Source: Comamonas denitrificans (GTDB lineage: Bacteria; Pseudomonadota; Gammaproteobacteria; Burkholderiales; Burkholderiaceae_C). Taken from it: 64,000 nt of DNA. Numbering within the stretch: the stretch's first letter is position 1; every line of letters starts with the position of its first letter. The notes beneath the pieces are model-generated. The model saw only the letters and a program-made list of their open reading frames with translations, searched no databases and had not been told where the DNA came from. The DNA is taken from contig NZ_JAFNME010000011.1 in assembly GCF_017368815.1 (NCBI RefSeq), forward strand, positions 22,653 through 86,652. Direction: 5' to 3'. Below are positions 36,325-44,398 of this stretch, in pieces. The position numbers and the translations under genes are program-made.

Positions 36325-36711
36325 CTAGGGTGCAGCCCTACGGATTTTCTGAGCTGAAAGTGTTATATGTAGCATGAGCGCCCCCTCATCTACTCCTTTA
36401 AGAGGATTCTCTCTACACCAGTTATCCATCCACGCAAAGGCTTGATCTGCTGATGAAAGCTCGGAAAGCGGGTCATATGCAGAGTTTGGCTTTACGCTAA
36501 GAGAGTTGAACATTTTGTTTAAGCCAGACAGATAGCCCATAAGCCACACATCCGAACCGGGGCGAGATTTTTTGATCCACTGCCCGCAGTCCGGAACACC
36601 GAAGCTGGTGGTGTAGTAAGACTGCTCACTTGAAGTTCCAGCGTTATCTTGTGCTACGGAATGGCCAGATACTGATAGAGCGAGGAATATGGCGAGCAGT
36701 GCTTTGAGCAT
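36325..36711 (-). CDS. Small secreted protein with two cysteines (cassette-borne)
   Basis: 128 aa. The start follows GGAG at a good distance. Signal peptide MLKALLAIFLALSVSGHSVAQ; mature protein of about 107 residues with FGVPDCGQWIKKSRPGSD, WLMGYLSGLNKMFNSL and WMDNWCRENPLKGVDEGA. The two cysteines (about 42 and 98) could form one disulfide. The Cys-W-G-hydrophobic, Asp-W-Cys-x-x-x-P pattern recalls HdeA- or Rap1a/Tai-like small periplasmic proteins often seen in cassettes, but I cannot confirm this. It is the first cassette gene in reading direction. Confidence 0.68.
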   Translation of the reverse strand: MLKALLAIFLALSVSGHSVAQDNAGTSSEQSYYTTSFGVPDCGQWIKKSRPGSDVWLMGYLSGLNKMFNSLSVKPNSAYDPLSELSSADQAFAWMDNWCRENPLKGVDEGALMLHITLSAQKIRRAAP

Positions 36712-36740
36712 CGAAGATCTCCGTTTGCAGCTTAACTAGA

Positions 36741-36820
36741 ATTAGGCAGCCTAATTTCTCAAAAATCAGACCGCCTATTACAAAAAAATTTCCCTACCTC
36801 CCTCTGAGAAAAAATTAGGC
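36741..36820. other. TTAGGC dyad at the head of the array
   Basis: GCCTAATTTCTCA (36749-36761) and TGAGAAAAAATTAGGC (36805-36820) are near-complementary. The left end is itself part of the palindrome ATTAGGC-A-GCCTAAT (36741-36755). The outer boxes differ from attC only by T for C (GCCTAAT for GCCTAAC). It may be a decayed attC or attI-proximal boundary, or an unrelated cruciform. Confidence 0.45.
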
Positions 36821-36890
36821 ACCCCTAAAAAATTCCAGACGAAGCACCTGCCCATCATCCAAACTTTTGTTACACCCGCCTTACAAAACC

Positions 36891-37113
36891 TTACTTCACC
36901 CATTCCCCTTGCCGTTCGCGCACCACGTCTTTTAAAAAGCGCCACACGGCCTGAATGCGGGGCTCGGTTTTGGCTTCTTCGGGCATGCTCATCCAGAAGG
37001 TGCGGGTAAAGCAGGCTTGCCAGCAAATCGCCCACGCAATGAATAAAGCGGCGGCGGCGTAAATCGTCACTGTACGCCACCGCCGCAAAAAAGCGCCAAT
37101 GATCCCAATCCAT
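36891..37113 (-). pseudogene. Truncated LysR regulator gene
   Basis: A remnant of the same LysR gene as the one at 29378. It keeps the first residues [12 protein letters not shown], jumps to a middle piece [17 protein letters not shown] (SEDLRHHGFVHYVDDLL in the intact copy), then changes frame to the C-terminus TRTFWMSMPEEAKTEPRIQ and RFLKDVVRERQGEW. About three quarters of the gene is missing in at least two deletions with a frameshift. It is divergent from mmsA, the usual place for a regulator of that operon. Confidence 0.8.
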
Positions 37114-37259
37114 GCGTGGCAGTGCATCTGTGCTTTTTTGCAGATAAAAACTGCACAAACGCCTATTGCTCTATCAAATTTGCACACTACCATGGGCTTA
37201 TCGATTTTGTTTATCCGGCTTTAGACCGGTTTTTTTCACCCTCCAGGAGACATTGCGCA

Positions 37260-38759
37260 ATGAGCATCCCTACCGTCAAGCTACTTATCAACGGCGAATT
37301 TGTTGAATCCAAAACCACCCAGTGGCGTGATGTGGTGAATCCCGCTACGCAAGAAGTGCTGGCCCGCGTGCCTTTTGCTACGCAGGACGAGATCAACGCC
37401 GCGGTGGCTGCGGCCAAGGAAGCGTTCAAGACGTGGAAGAAAACCCCCATTGGTGCCCGCGCCCGCATTTTTTTGAAGCTGCAGCAGCTGATTCGCGAAA
37501 ACATGGGCGAGCTGGCCGCGCTGCTGACGGCTGAACAGGGCAAAACCCTGCCCGACGCAGAGGGCGACGTGTTCCGTGGCCTGGAGGTGGTGGAGCACGC
37601 CAGCGCCATTGGCAATCTGCAGCTGGGCGAGCTGGCCAACAACGTGGCCGGTGGTGTCGATACCTACACGCTGCTGCAGCCGCTGGGTGTGTGCGCAGGG
37701 ATTACGCCGTTTAACTTTCCGGCGATGATTCCGCTGTGGATGTTCCCCATGGCCATTGCCACGGGCAATACCTTTGTGCTCAAGCCGTCTGAGCAAGACC
37801 CGATGGTGACCATGCGCCTGTGCGAGCTGGCACTGCAAGCCGGGATTCCGGCCGGGGTGCTGAACGTGATTCACGGTGGCGAAGATGCGGTAAACGCCAT
37901 TTGCGACCACAAAGACATCAAGGCGATTAGCTTTGTCGGCTCGACCCACGTGGGCACGCATGTGTACAACCGCGCCAGCCTGAACGGTAAGCGCGTGCAG
38001 TGCATGATGGGCGCAAAAAACCACGCCATCGTGCTGCCCGATGCCAATAAAGAGCAAACCCTGAACGCCATTGCCGGTGCCGCCTTTGGCGCAGCGGGCC
38101 AGCGCTGCATGGCCCTGCCGGTGGTGATGCTGGTGGGCGAGGCGCAGCAGTGGCTGCCCGACCTGATCGCCAAAGCCAAAACCCTGAAAATCAGCGGCGG
38201 CAATGAGCCGGGCACCGATGTGGGCCCGGTGATTTCGTGCAGCGCTTTGAGCCGCATTGAGGGCCTGATTGAGCGCGGCATTGCCGATGGTGCCAAGCTG
38301 GTGCTGGATGGCCGCAAGCCCACCGTGCCCGGCTACGAAAAGGGCAACTTTGTCGGCCCGACCATCTTCAGCGGCGTGAAACCGGGCATGAGCGTGTACG
38401 ACCAAGAAATTTTTGGCCCCGTGCTGTGCGTGGTCGAGGCGGCCACGCTGGATGAGGCCATTGAGTTCATCAACGCCAACCCCAACGGCAACGGCACGGC
38501 CATCTTTACCCAGTCGGGCGGCGCAGCCCGCAAGTTCCAGGAAGAGATCGACGTGGGCCAGGTGGGCATCAACGTGCCCGTGCCGGTGCCCGTGCCGCTG
38601 TTCTCGTTCACTGGCAGCCGCGCCTCGAAGCTGGGCGATCTGGGCCCCTACGGCAAGCAGGTGGTGCTGTTCTACACCCAGACCAAAACGGTGACAGCCC
38701 GCTGGTTTGACGACAGCACCCTGGGCCACGGCGTAAACACCACCATCAGCTTGAAATAA
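37260..38759 (+). CDS. mmsA: CoA-acylating methylmalonate-semialdehyde dehydrogenase
   Basis: 499 aa, aldehyde dehydrogenase fold. It oxidises methylmalonate semialdehyde to propionyl-CoA in valine breakdown. Motifs: [23 protein letters not shown] for [15 protein letters not shown], the active-site GQRCMALPV (C283) and [10 protein letters not shown]. MmsA-type ALDHs use CoA and lack the general-base Glu of other ALDHs, consistent with [12 protein letters not shown] here. The start follows CAGGAGA; an upstream in-frame ATG at 37116 is rejected because it has no ribosome site. The downstream enzymes complete the pathway. Confidence 0.95.
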   Translation: MSIPTVKLLINGEFVESKTTQWRDVVNPATQEVLARVPFATQDEINAAVAAAKEAFKTWKKTPIGARARIFLKLQQLIRENMGELAALLTAEQGKTLPDAEGDVFRGLEVVEHASAIGNLQLGELANNVAGGVDTYTLLQPLGVCAGITPFNFPAMIPLWMFPMAIATGNTFVLKPSEQDPMVTMRLCELALQAGIPAGVLNVIHGGEDAVNAICDHKDIKAISFVGSTHVGTHVYNRASLNGKRVQCMMGAKNHAIVLPDANKEQTLNAIAGAAFGAAGQRCMALPVVMLVGEAQQWLPDLIAKAKTLKISGGNEPGTDVGPVISCSALSRIEGLIERGIADGAKLVLDGRKPTVPGYEKGNFVGPTIFSGVKPGMSVYDQEIFGPVLCVVEAATLDEAIEFINANPNGNGTAIFTQSGGAARKFQEEIDVGQVGINVPVPVPVPLFSFTGSRASKLGDLGPYGKQVVLFYTQTKTVTARWFDDSTLGHGVNTTISLK

Positions 38760-38793
38760 GCCCTGCCACCTAAGAACGTGAACACGCTCTAAG

Positions 38794-38830
38794 AAAGCGC
38801 CAGGTGCAGCCTGCCCTGCCCTGGCGCTTT
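38794..38830 (+). other. Hairpin between mmsA and the acyl-CoA dehydrogenase gene
   Basis: AAAGCGCCAGG and CCTGGCGCTTT form an 11-bp stem with a ~14-nt loop and no T-tract. It could tune mmsA mRNA stability. It is preceded by AGAACGTG-AA-CACGCTCT (38774-38791), itself a dyad. Confidence 0.5.
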
Positions 38831-38857
38831 CGCCCCAAGATTTATGCACAAAATCAG

Positions 38858-38900
38858 GCTCTAGCCCTTTATTTATAAGCGCTAATAGCTATTAAAATTA
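38858..38900 (-). repeat. Dispersed repeat upstream of the acyl-CoA dehydrogenase gene
   Basis: On the minus strand this reads ATAGCTATTAGCGCTTATAA and then GGGCTAGAGCCTG. It is 11 nt from the start codon and carries the AATTAGGAG sequence serving as ribosome site at its edge. Confidence 0.55.
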
Positions 38901-38910
38901 GGAGACCTGT

Positions 38911-40077
38911 ATGGATTTTGAACTCAACGAAGACCAACGCGCCTTTGCCGATACGGCGCGGCAGTTTGCCCAGGCCGAGTTGGCCCCGCACGCTGCGCAC
39001 TGGGATGCCGAGGGCATCTTCCCGATGGAGGCCATCGCCAAAGCGGGCGAGCTGGGCTTTTGCGGCCTGTATGCGCCCGAGTGCATCGGCGGCCTGCAGC
39101 TGCCCCGGCTGGATGCCACCTTGGTGTTTGAGGAGCTGGCGGCGGTTGATCCCAGCACCACGGCCTTCATCACCATCCACAACATGGCGACCTGGATGCT
39201 GGGCACCTGGGCCACCGACGAGGTGCGCGCCGAATGGGGCGAGCAACTGACCAGCGGCCAAAAACTGGCCAGCTACTGCCTGACGGAACCGGGCAGCGGC
39301 TCGGATGCGGCCAGCATCAAAACCCGCGCTGAACTGGTGGGCGGCGAATACGTCATCAACGGCAGCAAGGCGTTTATCAGCGGCGCAGGCAGCACCCAAG
39401 TGCTGGTGCTGATGGCGCGCACGGGCGATGCGCAGTCGGGCGCAGGCGGCATCAGCGCGTTTGCCGTGCCGGCGCATTTGCCGGGTATCAGCTACGGCAA
39501 AAAAGAAGAAAAAATGGGCTGGAACAGCCAGCCCACGCGCACCATCAGTTTTGACAATGTGCGCATTCCCGCCAACCACCTGCTCGGGCGCGAGGGCGAG
39601 GGTTTCAAAATTGCCATGAAGGGGCTGGACGGCGGGCGCATCAACATTGCCACCTGCTCAGTGGGCGCGGCGCAAGGGGCTTTGGCCCACGCCCAGCGCT
39701 ATATGCAAGAGCGCAAGCAGTTTGGCAAACCGATTGCGGCCTTTCAGGCGCTGCAGTTCAAGCTGGCCGACATGGCCACCGAGCTGGTCGCCGCGCGCCA
39801 GATGGTGCGCCTGGCTGCCAGCAAGCTCGATGCCGGTGCCCCCGATGCCAGCACCTATTGCGCCATGGCCAAGCGCTTTGCCACCGATGCGGGCTTTACG
39901 GTGATCAACGAGGCGCTGCAGCTGCACGGCGGCTATGGCTACATCCGCGAATACCCGCTAGAGCGCCTGCTGCGCGATGCCCGCGTGCACCAAATTTTGG
40001 AAGGCACCAACGAGATCATGCGCGTGATCATTGGCCGCAGAATGCTCGATGGCGATGCGCCAGAGGCCATTCGCTAG
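38911..40077 (+). CDS. Acyl-CoA dehydrogenase, probable isobutyryl-CoA dehydrogenase
   Basis: 388 aa. FAD enzyme of the acyl-CoA dehydrogenase family. Domain order: N-terminal helical (MDFELNEDQRAFADTAR), beta domain with CLTEPGSGSDAASIKTRA, and C-terminal helices with ERKQFGKPIAAFQALQFKLADMA and LHGGYGYIREYPLERL. The catalytic base E364 is in QILEGTNEIMR. Position between mmsA and mmsB makes isobutyryl-CoA the likely substrate, the first oxidation after branched-chain ketoacid decarboxylation. An AATTAGGAG ribosome site precedes the start. Confidence 0.9.
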   Translation: MDFELNEDQRAFADTARQFAQAELAPHAAHWDAEGIFPMEAIAKAGELGFCGLYAPECIGGLQLPRLDATLVFEELAAVDPSTTAFITIHNMATWMLGTWATDEVRAEWGEQLTSGQKLASYCLTEPGSGSDAASIKTRAELVGGEYVINGSKAFISGAGSTQVLVLMARTGDAQSGAGGISAFAVPAHLPGISYGKKEEKMGWNSQPTRTISFDNVRIPANHLLGREGEGFKIAMKGLDGGRINIATCSVGAAQGALAHAQRYMQERKQFGKPIAAFQALQFKLADMATELVAARQMVRLAASKLDAGAPDASTYCAMAKRFATDAGFTVINEALQLHGGYGYIREYPLERLLRDARVHQILEGTNEIMRVIIGRRMLDGDAPEAIR

Positions 40078-40165
40078 CATTCAGTCGCCAATGGCGACTG
40101 AATTTCCGTCGCCAAGCCAGCCTCTGCATTCACAACACCAACCATCCACCAACAGGAGACACACC

Positions 40166-41062
40166 ATGCAAATCGGATTTATCGGCCTGGGCCACATGGG
40201 CGGCCCCATGGCCATCAACCTGGTCAAAGCCGGCCACAACGTCAAAGTGTTTGACCTCAGCGCCGCCGCCATCGCCAGCGTGGTCGCGGCAGGCGGCCAG
40301 GCGGCCGTCAGCGCCCAAAACGCGGTGCAAGGCGCAGAAGTCGTCATCAGCATGCTGCCCGCGAGCCAGCACGTTGAAAGCCTGTACCTGGGCCGCGAAG
40401 GGCAAATTGGCCTGCTGGCCAGCATGACCAAAGGCACGCTGGTGATTGACAGCTCCACCATCGCCGCCGCCACCAGCCAAAAGGTGGCGCAAGCTGCGCA
40501 GGCCGCCGGTATTGACTTTATTGATGCCCCTGTCTCGGGTGGCGTGGGCGGTGCCGTGGCCGGTACGCTGACCTTTATGGTCGGTGCCAGCGCAACGCAA
40601 CTGGAACGCGCCCGCCCGGTGCTGGAAAAAATGGGGGCCAACATCTTCCATGCGGGCGATATCGGCGCGGGCCAAACCGCCAAAATCTGCAACAACATGC
40701 TGCTGGGCATCTTGATGATCGGCACCAGCGAAGCCATGGCCCTGGGCGTGGCCAACGGCCTCGATCCCAAAGTGCTGGCCGAAATCATGCGCCGCAGCTC
40801 GGGGGGCAACTGGGCCCTGGAAAAGTACAACCCCTACCCTGGCGTGCACGAAGCTGCCCCGGCCAGCAAGGGCTACGCCGGTGGCTTTGGCACCGATCTG
40901 ATGCTCAAAGACCTGGGCCTGGCGCAAGAAAACGCCACCGCCGTCAAAGCCAGCACCCCCCTGGGCGGCCTGGCCCGTTCGCTGTACGCTGCGCACAGCC
41001 TGGGCGGGCATGGCGCAGAAGACTTCTCCAGCGTGATCAAGATGCTGCAAAAACAGGGGTAA
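40166..41062 (+). CDS. mmsB: 3-Hydroxyisobutyrate dehydrogenase
   Basis: 298 aa. NAD-binding Rossmann start MQIGFIGLGHMGGPMAINL, family loop DAPVSGGVGGA, and the catalytic lysine K173 in AGQTAKICNNMLLG. It oxidises 3-hydroxyisobutyrate to methylmalonate semialdehyde, which MmsA then uses. The start is set by AACAGGAGAC; the longer in-frame start at 40031 lies inside the upstream gene. It is 88 nt after the dehydrogenase gene, with a terminator 25 nt after its stop, so mmsA-acd-mmsB form a likely operon. Confidence 0.95.
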   Translation: MQIGFIGLGHMGGPMAINLVKAGHNVKVFDLSAAAIASVVAAGGQAAVSAQNAVQGAEVVISMLPASQHVESLYLGREGQIGLLASMTKGTLVIDSSTIAAATSQKVAQAAQAAGIDFIDAPVSGGVGGAVAGTLTFMVGASATQLERARPVLEKMGANIFHAGDIGAGQTAKICNNMLLGILMIGTSEAMALGVANGLDPKVLAEIMRRSSGGNWALEKYNPYPGVHEAAPASKGYAGGFGTDLMLKDLGLAQENATAVKASTPLGGLARSLYAAHSLGGHGAEDFSSVIKMLQKQG

Positions 41063-41086
41063 AACCACCGCCGTTAAAAACAAAAC

Positions 41087-41117
41087 AGCCACCGGTTTGT
41101 GCCGGTGGCTTTTTTTA
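41087..41117 (+). terminator. Terminator after mmsB
   Basis: AGCCACCGG / CCGGTGGCT stem with loop TTTGTG, followed by TTTTTT. It ends the valine operon. Confidence 0.9.
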
Positions 41118-41154
41118 TGGGGGAAGGCGCATTCAGCCGTTCGCATTCATCGCA

Positions 41155-41595
41155 TTAGTCGCGTTCGAGCATTTTCTTCATGGCTTTTTTGGCCTTGATG
41201 TCTTGCTCCAGGCGCTCGGCAGCCTCATGGCGAATGCGATGCATCATGGCCGCATCCGGGGCTTTCCAGTTGCCGCCCGAGGCACTGGCCATCCAGGCGA
41301 CGGCTTGGGCAAAGTCATCCAGGGTCAGGTCGGGCGCACCGCCTTGTGCAGGCATGGCCCGCACGCCTACCCAGGCATGGGCGGTCAAGATAGCCTGCCC
41401 TTCGGCAATCAACGGTGCCCAGGCTTTGGCATCGCCAGGCTTGGGGGCCGAGGCCACGCCATTGACATGGCAAGCAGCGCAGGTTGTTTCATAAATTTTT
41501 TTACCCACGGTGTCTGCGGTATTGGCGTTGGCCAAGGGCACGGCACAGGCCAGCAGCCATGCGCCAAGGGTGGAAAGCAAAACGGGTTTTTTCAT
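41155..41595 (-). CDS. Periplasmic c-type cytochrome (cytochrome c5-like)
   Basis: 146 aa. Signal peptide ending ANANTA, a heme site CAACH at about 40-44, and the SAPKPGDAKAWAPLIAEG and VRAMPAQGGAPDL segments, the latter supplying the axial methionine. A charged C-terminal tail (AERLEQDIKAKKAMKKMLERD) is unusual for the family. It is clearly related to the lipoprotein cytochrome at 19007 but not lipid-anchored. The start at 41595 gives MKKPVLLSTLGAWLLACA; a longer form is open but places a poor hydrophobic run before it. Confidence 0.88.
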   Translation of the reverse strand: MKKPVLLSTLGAWLLACAVPLANANTADTVGKKIYETTCAACHVNGVASAPKPGDAKAWAPLIAEGQAILTAHAWVGVRAMPAQGGAPDLTLDDFAQAVAWMASASGGNWKAPDAAMMHRIRHEAAERLEQDIKAKKAMKKMLERD

Positions 41596-41754
41596 AACAG
41601 TGCGTGATGGTTGTGGCACCAGCAGTGCCAAGATGGGAAAAAAAGAGAACAGCAAGGCATCTGTGCAGATGCGCTATATCCATGATGATTGTATGGTCAT
41701 AACCATCCCACCGTGCGATTGACCCGCCCTACCAAGAGCACTGCACGCTTGAAT

Positions 41755-41792
41755 AAAAAAGGTTTCAGATAAAAACTTATCTGAAACCTTTT
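41755..41792 (-). terminator. Terminator after metI
   Basis: AAAAGGTTTCAGATAA and TTATCTGAAACCTTTT are exact complements around a 4-nt loop. Strong in the minus direction, and usable both ways. Confidence 0.9.
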
Positions 41793-41816
41793 ATTTATGC
41801 GCGGAAGATGCTCTTT

Positions 41817-42482
41817 TTATCGATGGCTGATACGCCGCACCAGCCAATCACCAAAGCTTTGGATCAGCTGCACAAAGACAATCAAAATCACCACCACGGC
41901 CAGCATCACATCGGGCAAAAAGCGTTGGTAACCGTAGCGAATGCCCAAATCCCCCAGGCCGCCACCGCCCACGGCACCGGCCATGGCGGAGTAGCCGGTC
42001 AAGCTGACCAAGCTGATTGTCAGTGCCGCCACAATGCCGGGCATGGCCTCGGGCAGCAGCACCTTGCAAACGATCTGGCTGGTGGTTGCGCCCATGGATT
42101 GGGCCGCTTCAATCAGGCCGGCATCGACTTCGCGCAAAGCGGTTTCCACCAAACGGGCAATAAAGGGGGCCACGGCCACCGTCAGCGGTACCACGGCCGC
42201 CCAGGTGCCAATCGACGTACCGGTGATCCAGCGGGTAAATGGGATGATGGCCACCAGCAAAATAATGAAGGGCGTGGACCGCGCCGCATTCACCAGCCCG
42301 CCCACCACCACGTTCAGCGGGGTGTTTTCCAGCACGCCGCCCTTGTCGGTCAAACGCAAAAACACGCCCAGGGGAATGCCAAACAGGCCGCCCAGCAGGC
42401 CCGAGACACCGACCATCAGCACGGTCTCCCACAGGGCTTCGGCAAAGAGCTCCAGCATCATTTCAGAGAAGTTTTCAAACAT
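41817..42482 (-). CDS. metI: D-methionine ABC transporter permease
   Basis: 221 aa with about five membrane helices. The permease coupling motif [26 protein letters not shown] is typical of MetI. The start [13 protein letters not shown] overlaps the end of metN by 8 nt, so it is translationally coupled; a longer in-frame start upstream would cut into metN. It works with MetN (ATPase) and a lipoprotein MetQ that binds methionine. No metQ is seen near it. Confidence 0.93.
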   Translation of the reverse strand: MFENFSEMMLELFAEALWETVLMVGVSGLLGGLFGIPLGVFLRLTDKGGVLENTPLNVVVGGLVNAARSTPFIILLVAIIPFTRWITGTSIGTWAAVVPLTVAVAPFIARLVETALREVDAGLIEAAQSMGATTSQIVCKVLLPEAMPGIVAALTISLVSLTGYSAMAGAVGGGGLGDLGIRYGYQRFLPDVMLAVVVILIVFVQLIQSFGDWLVRRISHR

Positions 42483-43530
42483 GGCGACCTCCTTGGGGCT
42501 GTTGGCGCACCTGCACGCCGTTGCGCTGCAAATAGGCGATGGCGGCCGTAATCTGCGCCGGTGGCCCGCTGGCAAACACGGCCAGGGAGCCAAAGGTTTG
42601 GCCCTGAATGTCATCAATCTGCCCGTGCAGGATGGACAAGTCCAGGCCCAGCTCGCGAATCAAGTGCGACAGCACCGGCTGGTAGGCCGAATCGCCCGCG
42701 TACGACAGGCGCAGCAGTTGCCCGCTTTGCCCGGCGGGCAGGCCCAGGCTGAGGGCCTGCACGCGCTGTTGCACGCTGGCGGGCAGCTCTTGCGGCACGA
42801 TTTCGTCAATCAGGCTTTGGGTGATGGCTTGCTGCGGGTTGGTAAACACGTCCAGCACCGCACCCAGTTCGACCACTTGCCCGGCCTCCATCACCGCCAC
42901 GCGGTCGGCAATTTGTTTGATGACCTGCATTTGGTGGGTAATCAGCACCACGGTCACGCCCAGCTCGCGATTGACCTGGCGCAGCAAATCCAGAATGGAG
43001 CGGGTGGTTTCGGGGTCCAGGGCGCTGGTGGCCTCGTCCGAGAGCAGCACGCGCGGGTTGCTGGCCAGCGCCCGGGCAATGCCCACGCGCTGCTTTTGCC
43101 CGCCGGAAATTTGCGCTGGGTAGCGGTTGGCCAGGTGCGCCAGGCCCACCAGCTCCAGCAGCGGGGTGATGCGCTGGGCGATCTCAGCCTTGCTCACCCC
43201 GGCCAGCTCCAGCGGCAGGGCGGCGTTGTCAAACACGGTGCGCGAAGACAGCAGGTTGAAGTGCTGAAACACCATGCCAATCTCTTGCCGGGCTTGGCGC
43301 AGTTGGGCATCCGATAGTTGCAGCAAATCGCGACCATTGACGATCATCTTGCCGCTGACCGGGCGGTTGAGCAGGTTCATGCAGCGCACGAGCGAGCTTT
43401 TGCCCGCGCCACTGCGCCCAATGATGCCGAAAACCTCCCCCGCCTGGATGTGCAAGTTGATATTTTTCAGCGCGTGTACCGGGCCTTGTGGGCCGGCGTA
43501 GGTCAGGGATAAGTCCTGAATGTCGATCAT
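42475..43530 (-). CDS. metN: Methionine ABC transporter ATP-binding protein
   Basis: 351 aa. Walker [11 protein letters not shown]-loop MVFQHFNLL, signature [15 protein letters not shown], Walker [15 protein letters not shown] and H-switch THQMQVI are all intact. The last ~75 residues are the NIL (ACT-like) methionine-sensing domain that mediates trans-inhibition. [11 protein letters not shown] is the normal start; the extra upstream 18 codons are not conserved. It overlaps metI. The missing metQ is either elsewhere or the next lipoprotein gene fulfils another role. Confidence 0.94.
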   Translation of the reverse strand: MIDIQDLSLTYAGPQGPVHALKNINLHIQAGEVFGIIGRSGAGKSSLVRCMNLLNRPVSGKMIVNGRDLLQLSDAQLRQARQEIGMVFQHFNLLSSRTVFDNAALPLELAGVSKAEIAQRITPLLELVGLAHLANRYPAQISGGQKQRVGIARALASNPRVLLSDEATSALDPETTRSILDLLRQVNRELGVTVVLITHQMQVIKQIADRVAVMEAGQVVELGAVLDVFTNPQQAITQSLIDEIVPQELPASVQQRVQALSLGLPAGQSGQLLRLSYAGDSAYQPVLSHLIRELGLDLSILHGQIDDIQGQTFGSLAVFASGPPAQITAAIAYLQRNGVQVRQQPQGGRHV

Positions 43531-43605
43531 GTTTGTTTGAATCCACGCCCGCAACTGGGCGCAATTAAAAAAGCCTACGGCCAATGAAAAAAACCCGCCA
43601 TCATG

Positions 43606-43643
43606 CCCAAAAACAGCAGCGCTGCCCTGGGGCAGCGCAAAAA
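43606..43643 (-). terminator. Terminator after the lipoprotein gene
   Basis: GCGCTGCC / GGCAGCGC stem with loop CCAG, then TTTTT after 4 nt on the minus strand. It separates the lipoprotein gene from metN. Confidence 0.75.
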
Positions 43644-43663
43644 CTCAGGTTTTCGGGGCGTGT

Positions 43664-44269
43664 TTACCGATCAGGCCGGTAGCTGTGGTCGTGCTGGTAG
43701 GTTTGGTCCATGAAAATGCCTTTGAGGCCCAGCGCCTGCTCTTTGTCCGTCCCTTTGTAGATTTGCTGCAACCAGCGCTTGACGGCATTGGCCGCTGGGC
43801 TGGCCTTTTCGCCGGTTAAAAAGCTTTCTTCCAGCACGTGGCCAGCGCTGTGTACGCGCACCAAAGCGCCGCGCGAGAGGGCCAGGCGCTCCAAGGTTTC
43901 AATGGGCACTTGAAACACCACCTGGTTGGGCTGCGGCTGCTCAGCGGCCAAAGAGCGCACGCGCATGGGGCCGTAGGGGCGGGCATCAAACTCAATCATC
44001 TCCACCGGGGCATGTTGCCCACGGGCAAAACCCACGGTCAGCAAGGCTTGCTTGGGCTTTTCCGCCGTCCAGGCCAACCCTAGCGTGGGGCAGCGCAACG
44101 GGTTGCTGCAATCGAGGGGCAGGGGCGAAAACTGTGCAGTTTGCGCTTCGCCCTGGGCATTGCGCGTGATCTGCACCTCACCCACTTGGTTCTGCGGCTT
44201 GGGCGCACTGGAACAGCCGACCAGCGCCAGGGCGGCCACCAATACGCCGCTTGCTATTTTTTTTGGCAT
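43664..44269 (-). CDS. Hypothetical lipoprotein
   Basis: 201 aa. Lipobox LALVGCSS (cysteine at about residue 19) after MPKKIASGVLVAA, so an envelope lipoprotein. The start has GGGAGAA upstream. The rest is soluble with a two-cysteine pair CSNPLRC at about 54-60 and repeated beta-type stretches (VVFQVPIETLERL, GHVLEESFLTG). It has no MetQ-like sequence, so it does not complete MetNI. I do not recognise the family. Its terminator isolates it from metN. Confidence 0.7.
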   Translation of the reverse strand: MPKKIASGVLVAALALVGCSSAPKPQNQVGEVQITRNAQGEAQTAQFSPLPLDCSNPLRCPTLGLAWTAEKPKQALLTVGFARGQHAPVEMIEFDARPYGPMRVRSLAAEQPQPNQVVFQVPIETLERLALSRGALVRVHSAGHVLEESFLTGEKASPAANAVKRWLQQIYKGTDKEQALGLKGIFMDQTYQHDHSYRPDR

Positions 44270-44337
44270 CAGATTCTCCCGAAATAAGGGTTTAGTGTCG
44301 CATTGATTGACGCACAACAAACCTTACTGGAGTAGCG

Positions 44338-44352
44338 ACATTCATAGAATGT
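44338..44352. promoter_or_regulatory. Dyad in the NsrR gene promoter
   Basis: ACATTC-ATA-GAATGT is a perfect inverted repeat 46 nt before the regulator start. It may be an autoregulatory NsrR-type operator; it does not match the classic long E. coli NsrR consensus well. Confidence 0.4.
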
Positions 44353-44398
44353 GTAACCATTGAAAAACTACATTTATAAAAAATATACCTTTAACGCT

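Larger units (their letters stand above)
32339..36820 (-). mobile_element. Integron-like gene-cassette array without integrase (CALIN-type)
   Basis: Four attC-like sites (32339-32398, 33940-33996, 35192-35251, 36218-36294) punctuate five larger genes, all on the minus strand. Each cassette carries its attC at the 3' end of its gene. The gene block is clearly more A/T-rich than the flanks. No intI-type recombinase is present in the window. The reading direction implies that any integrase or attI would lie, or once lay, at the higher-coordinate end, where only a degenerate TTAGGC dyad and a LysR remnant are found. Such arrays are called CALINs. Whether the cassettes can still move is unknown. 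Confidence 0.8.

Noticed and set aside
37281..38849. 522-aa frame antisense to mmsA
   Set aside because: Shadow frame; mmsA has a ribosome site and catalytic Cys.
43664..44269. Reading the lipoprotein next to metN as MetQ
   Set aside because: The mature sequence lacks the MetQ/NlpA fold features (no TPGPHAEIL- or LDYxQPN-like motifs), is too short (201 aa versus about 260), and a terminator separates it from metN.
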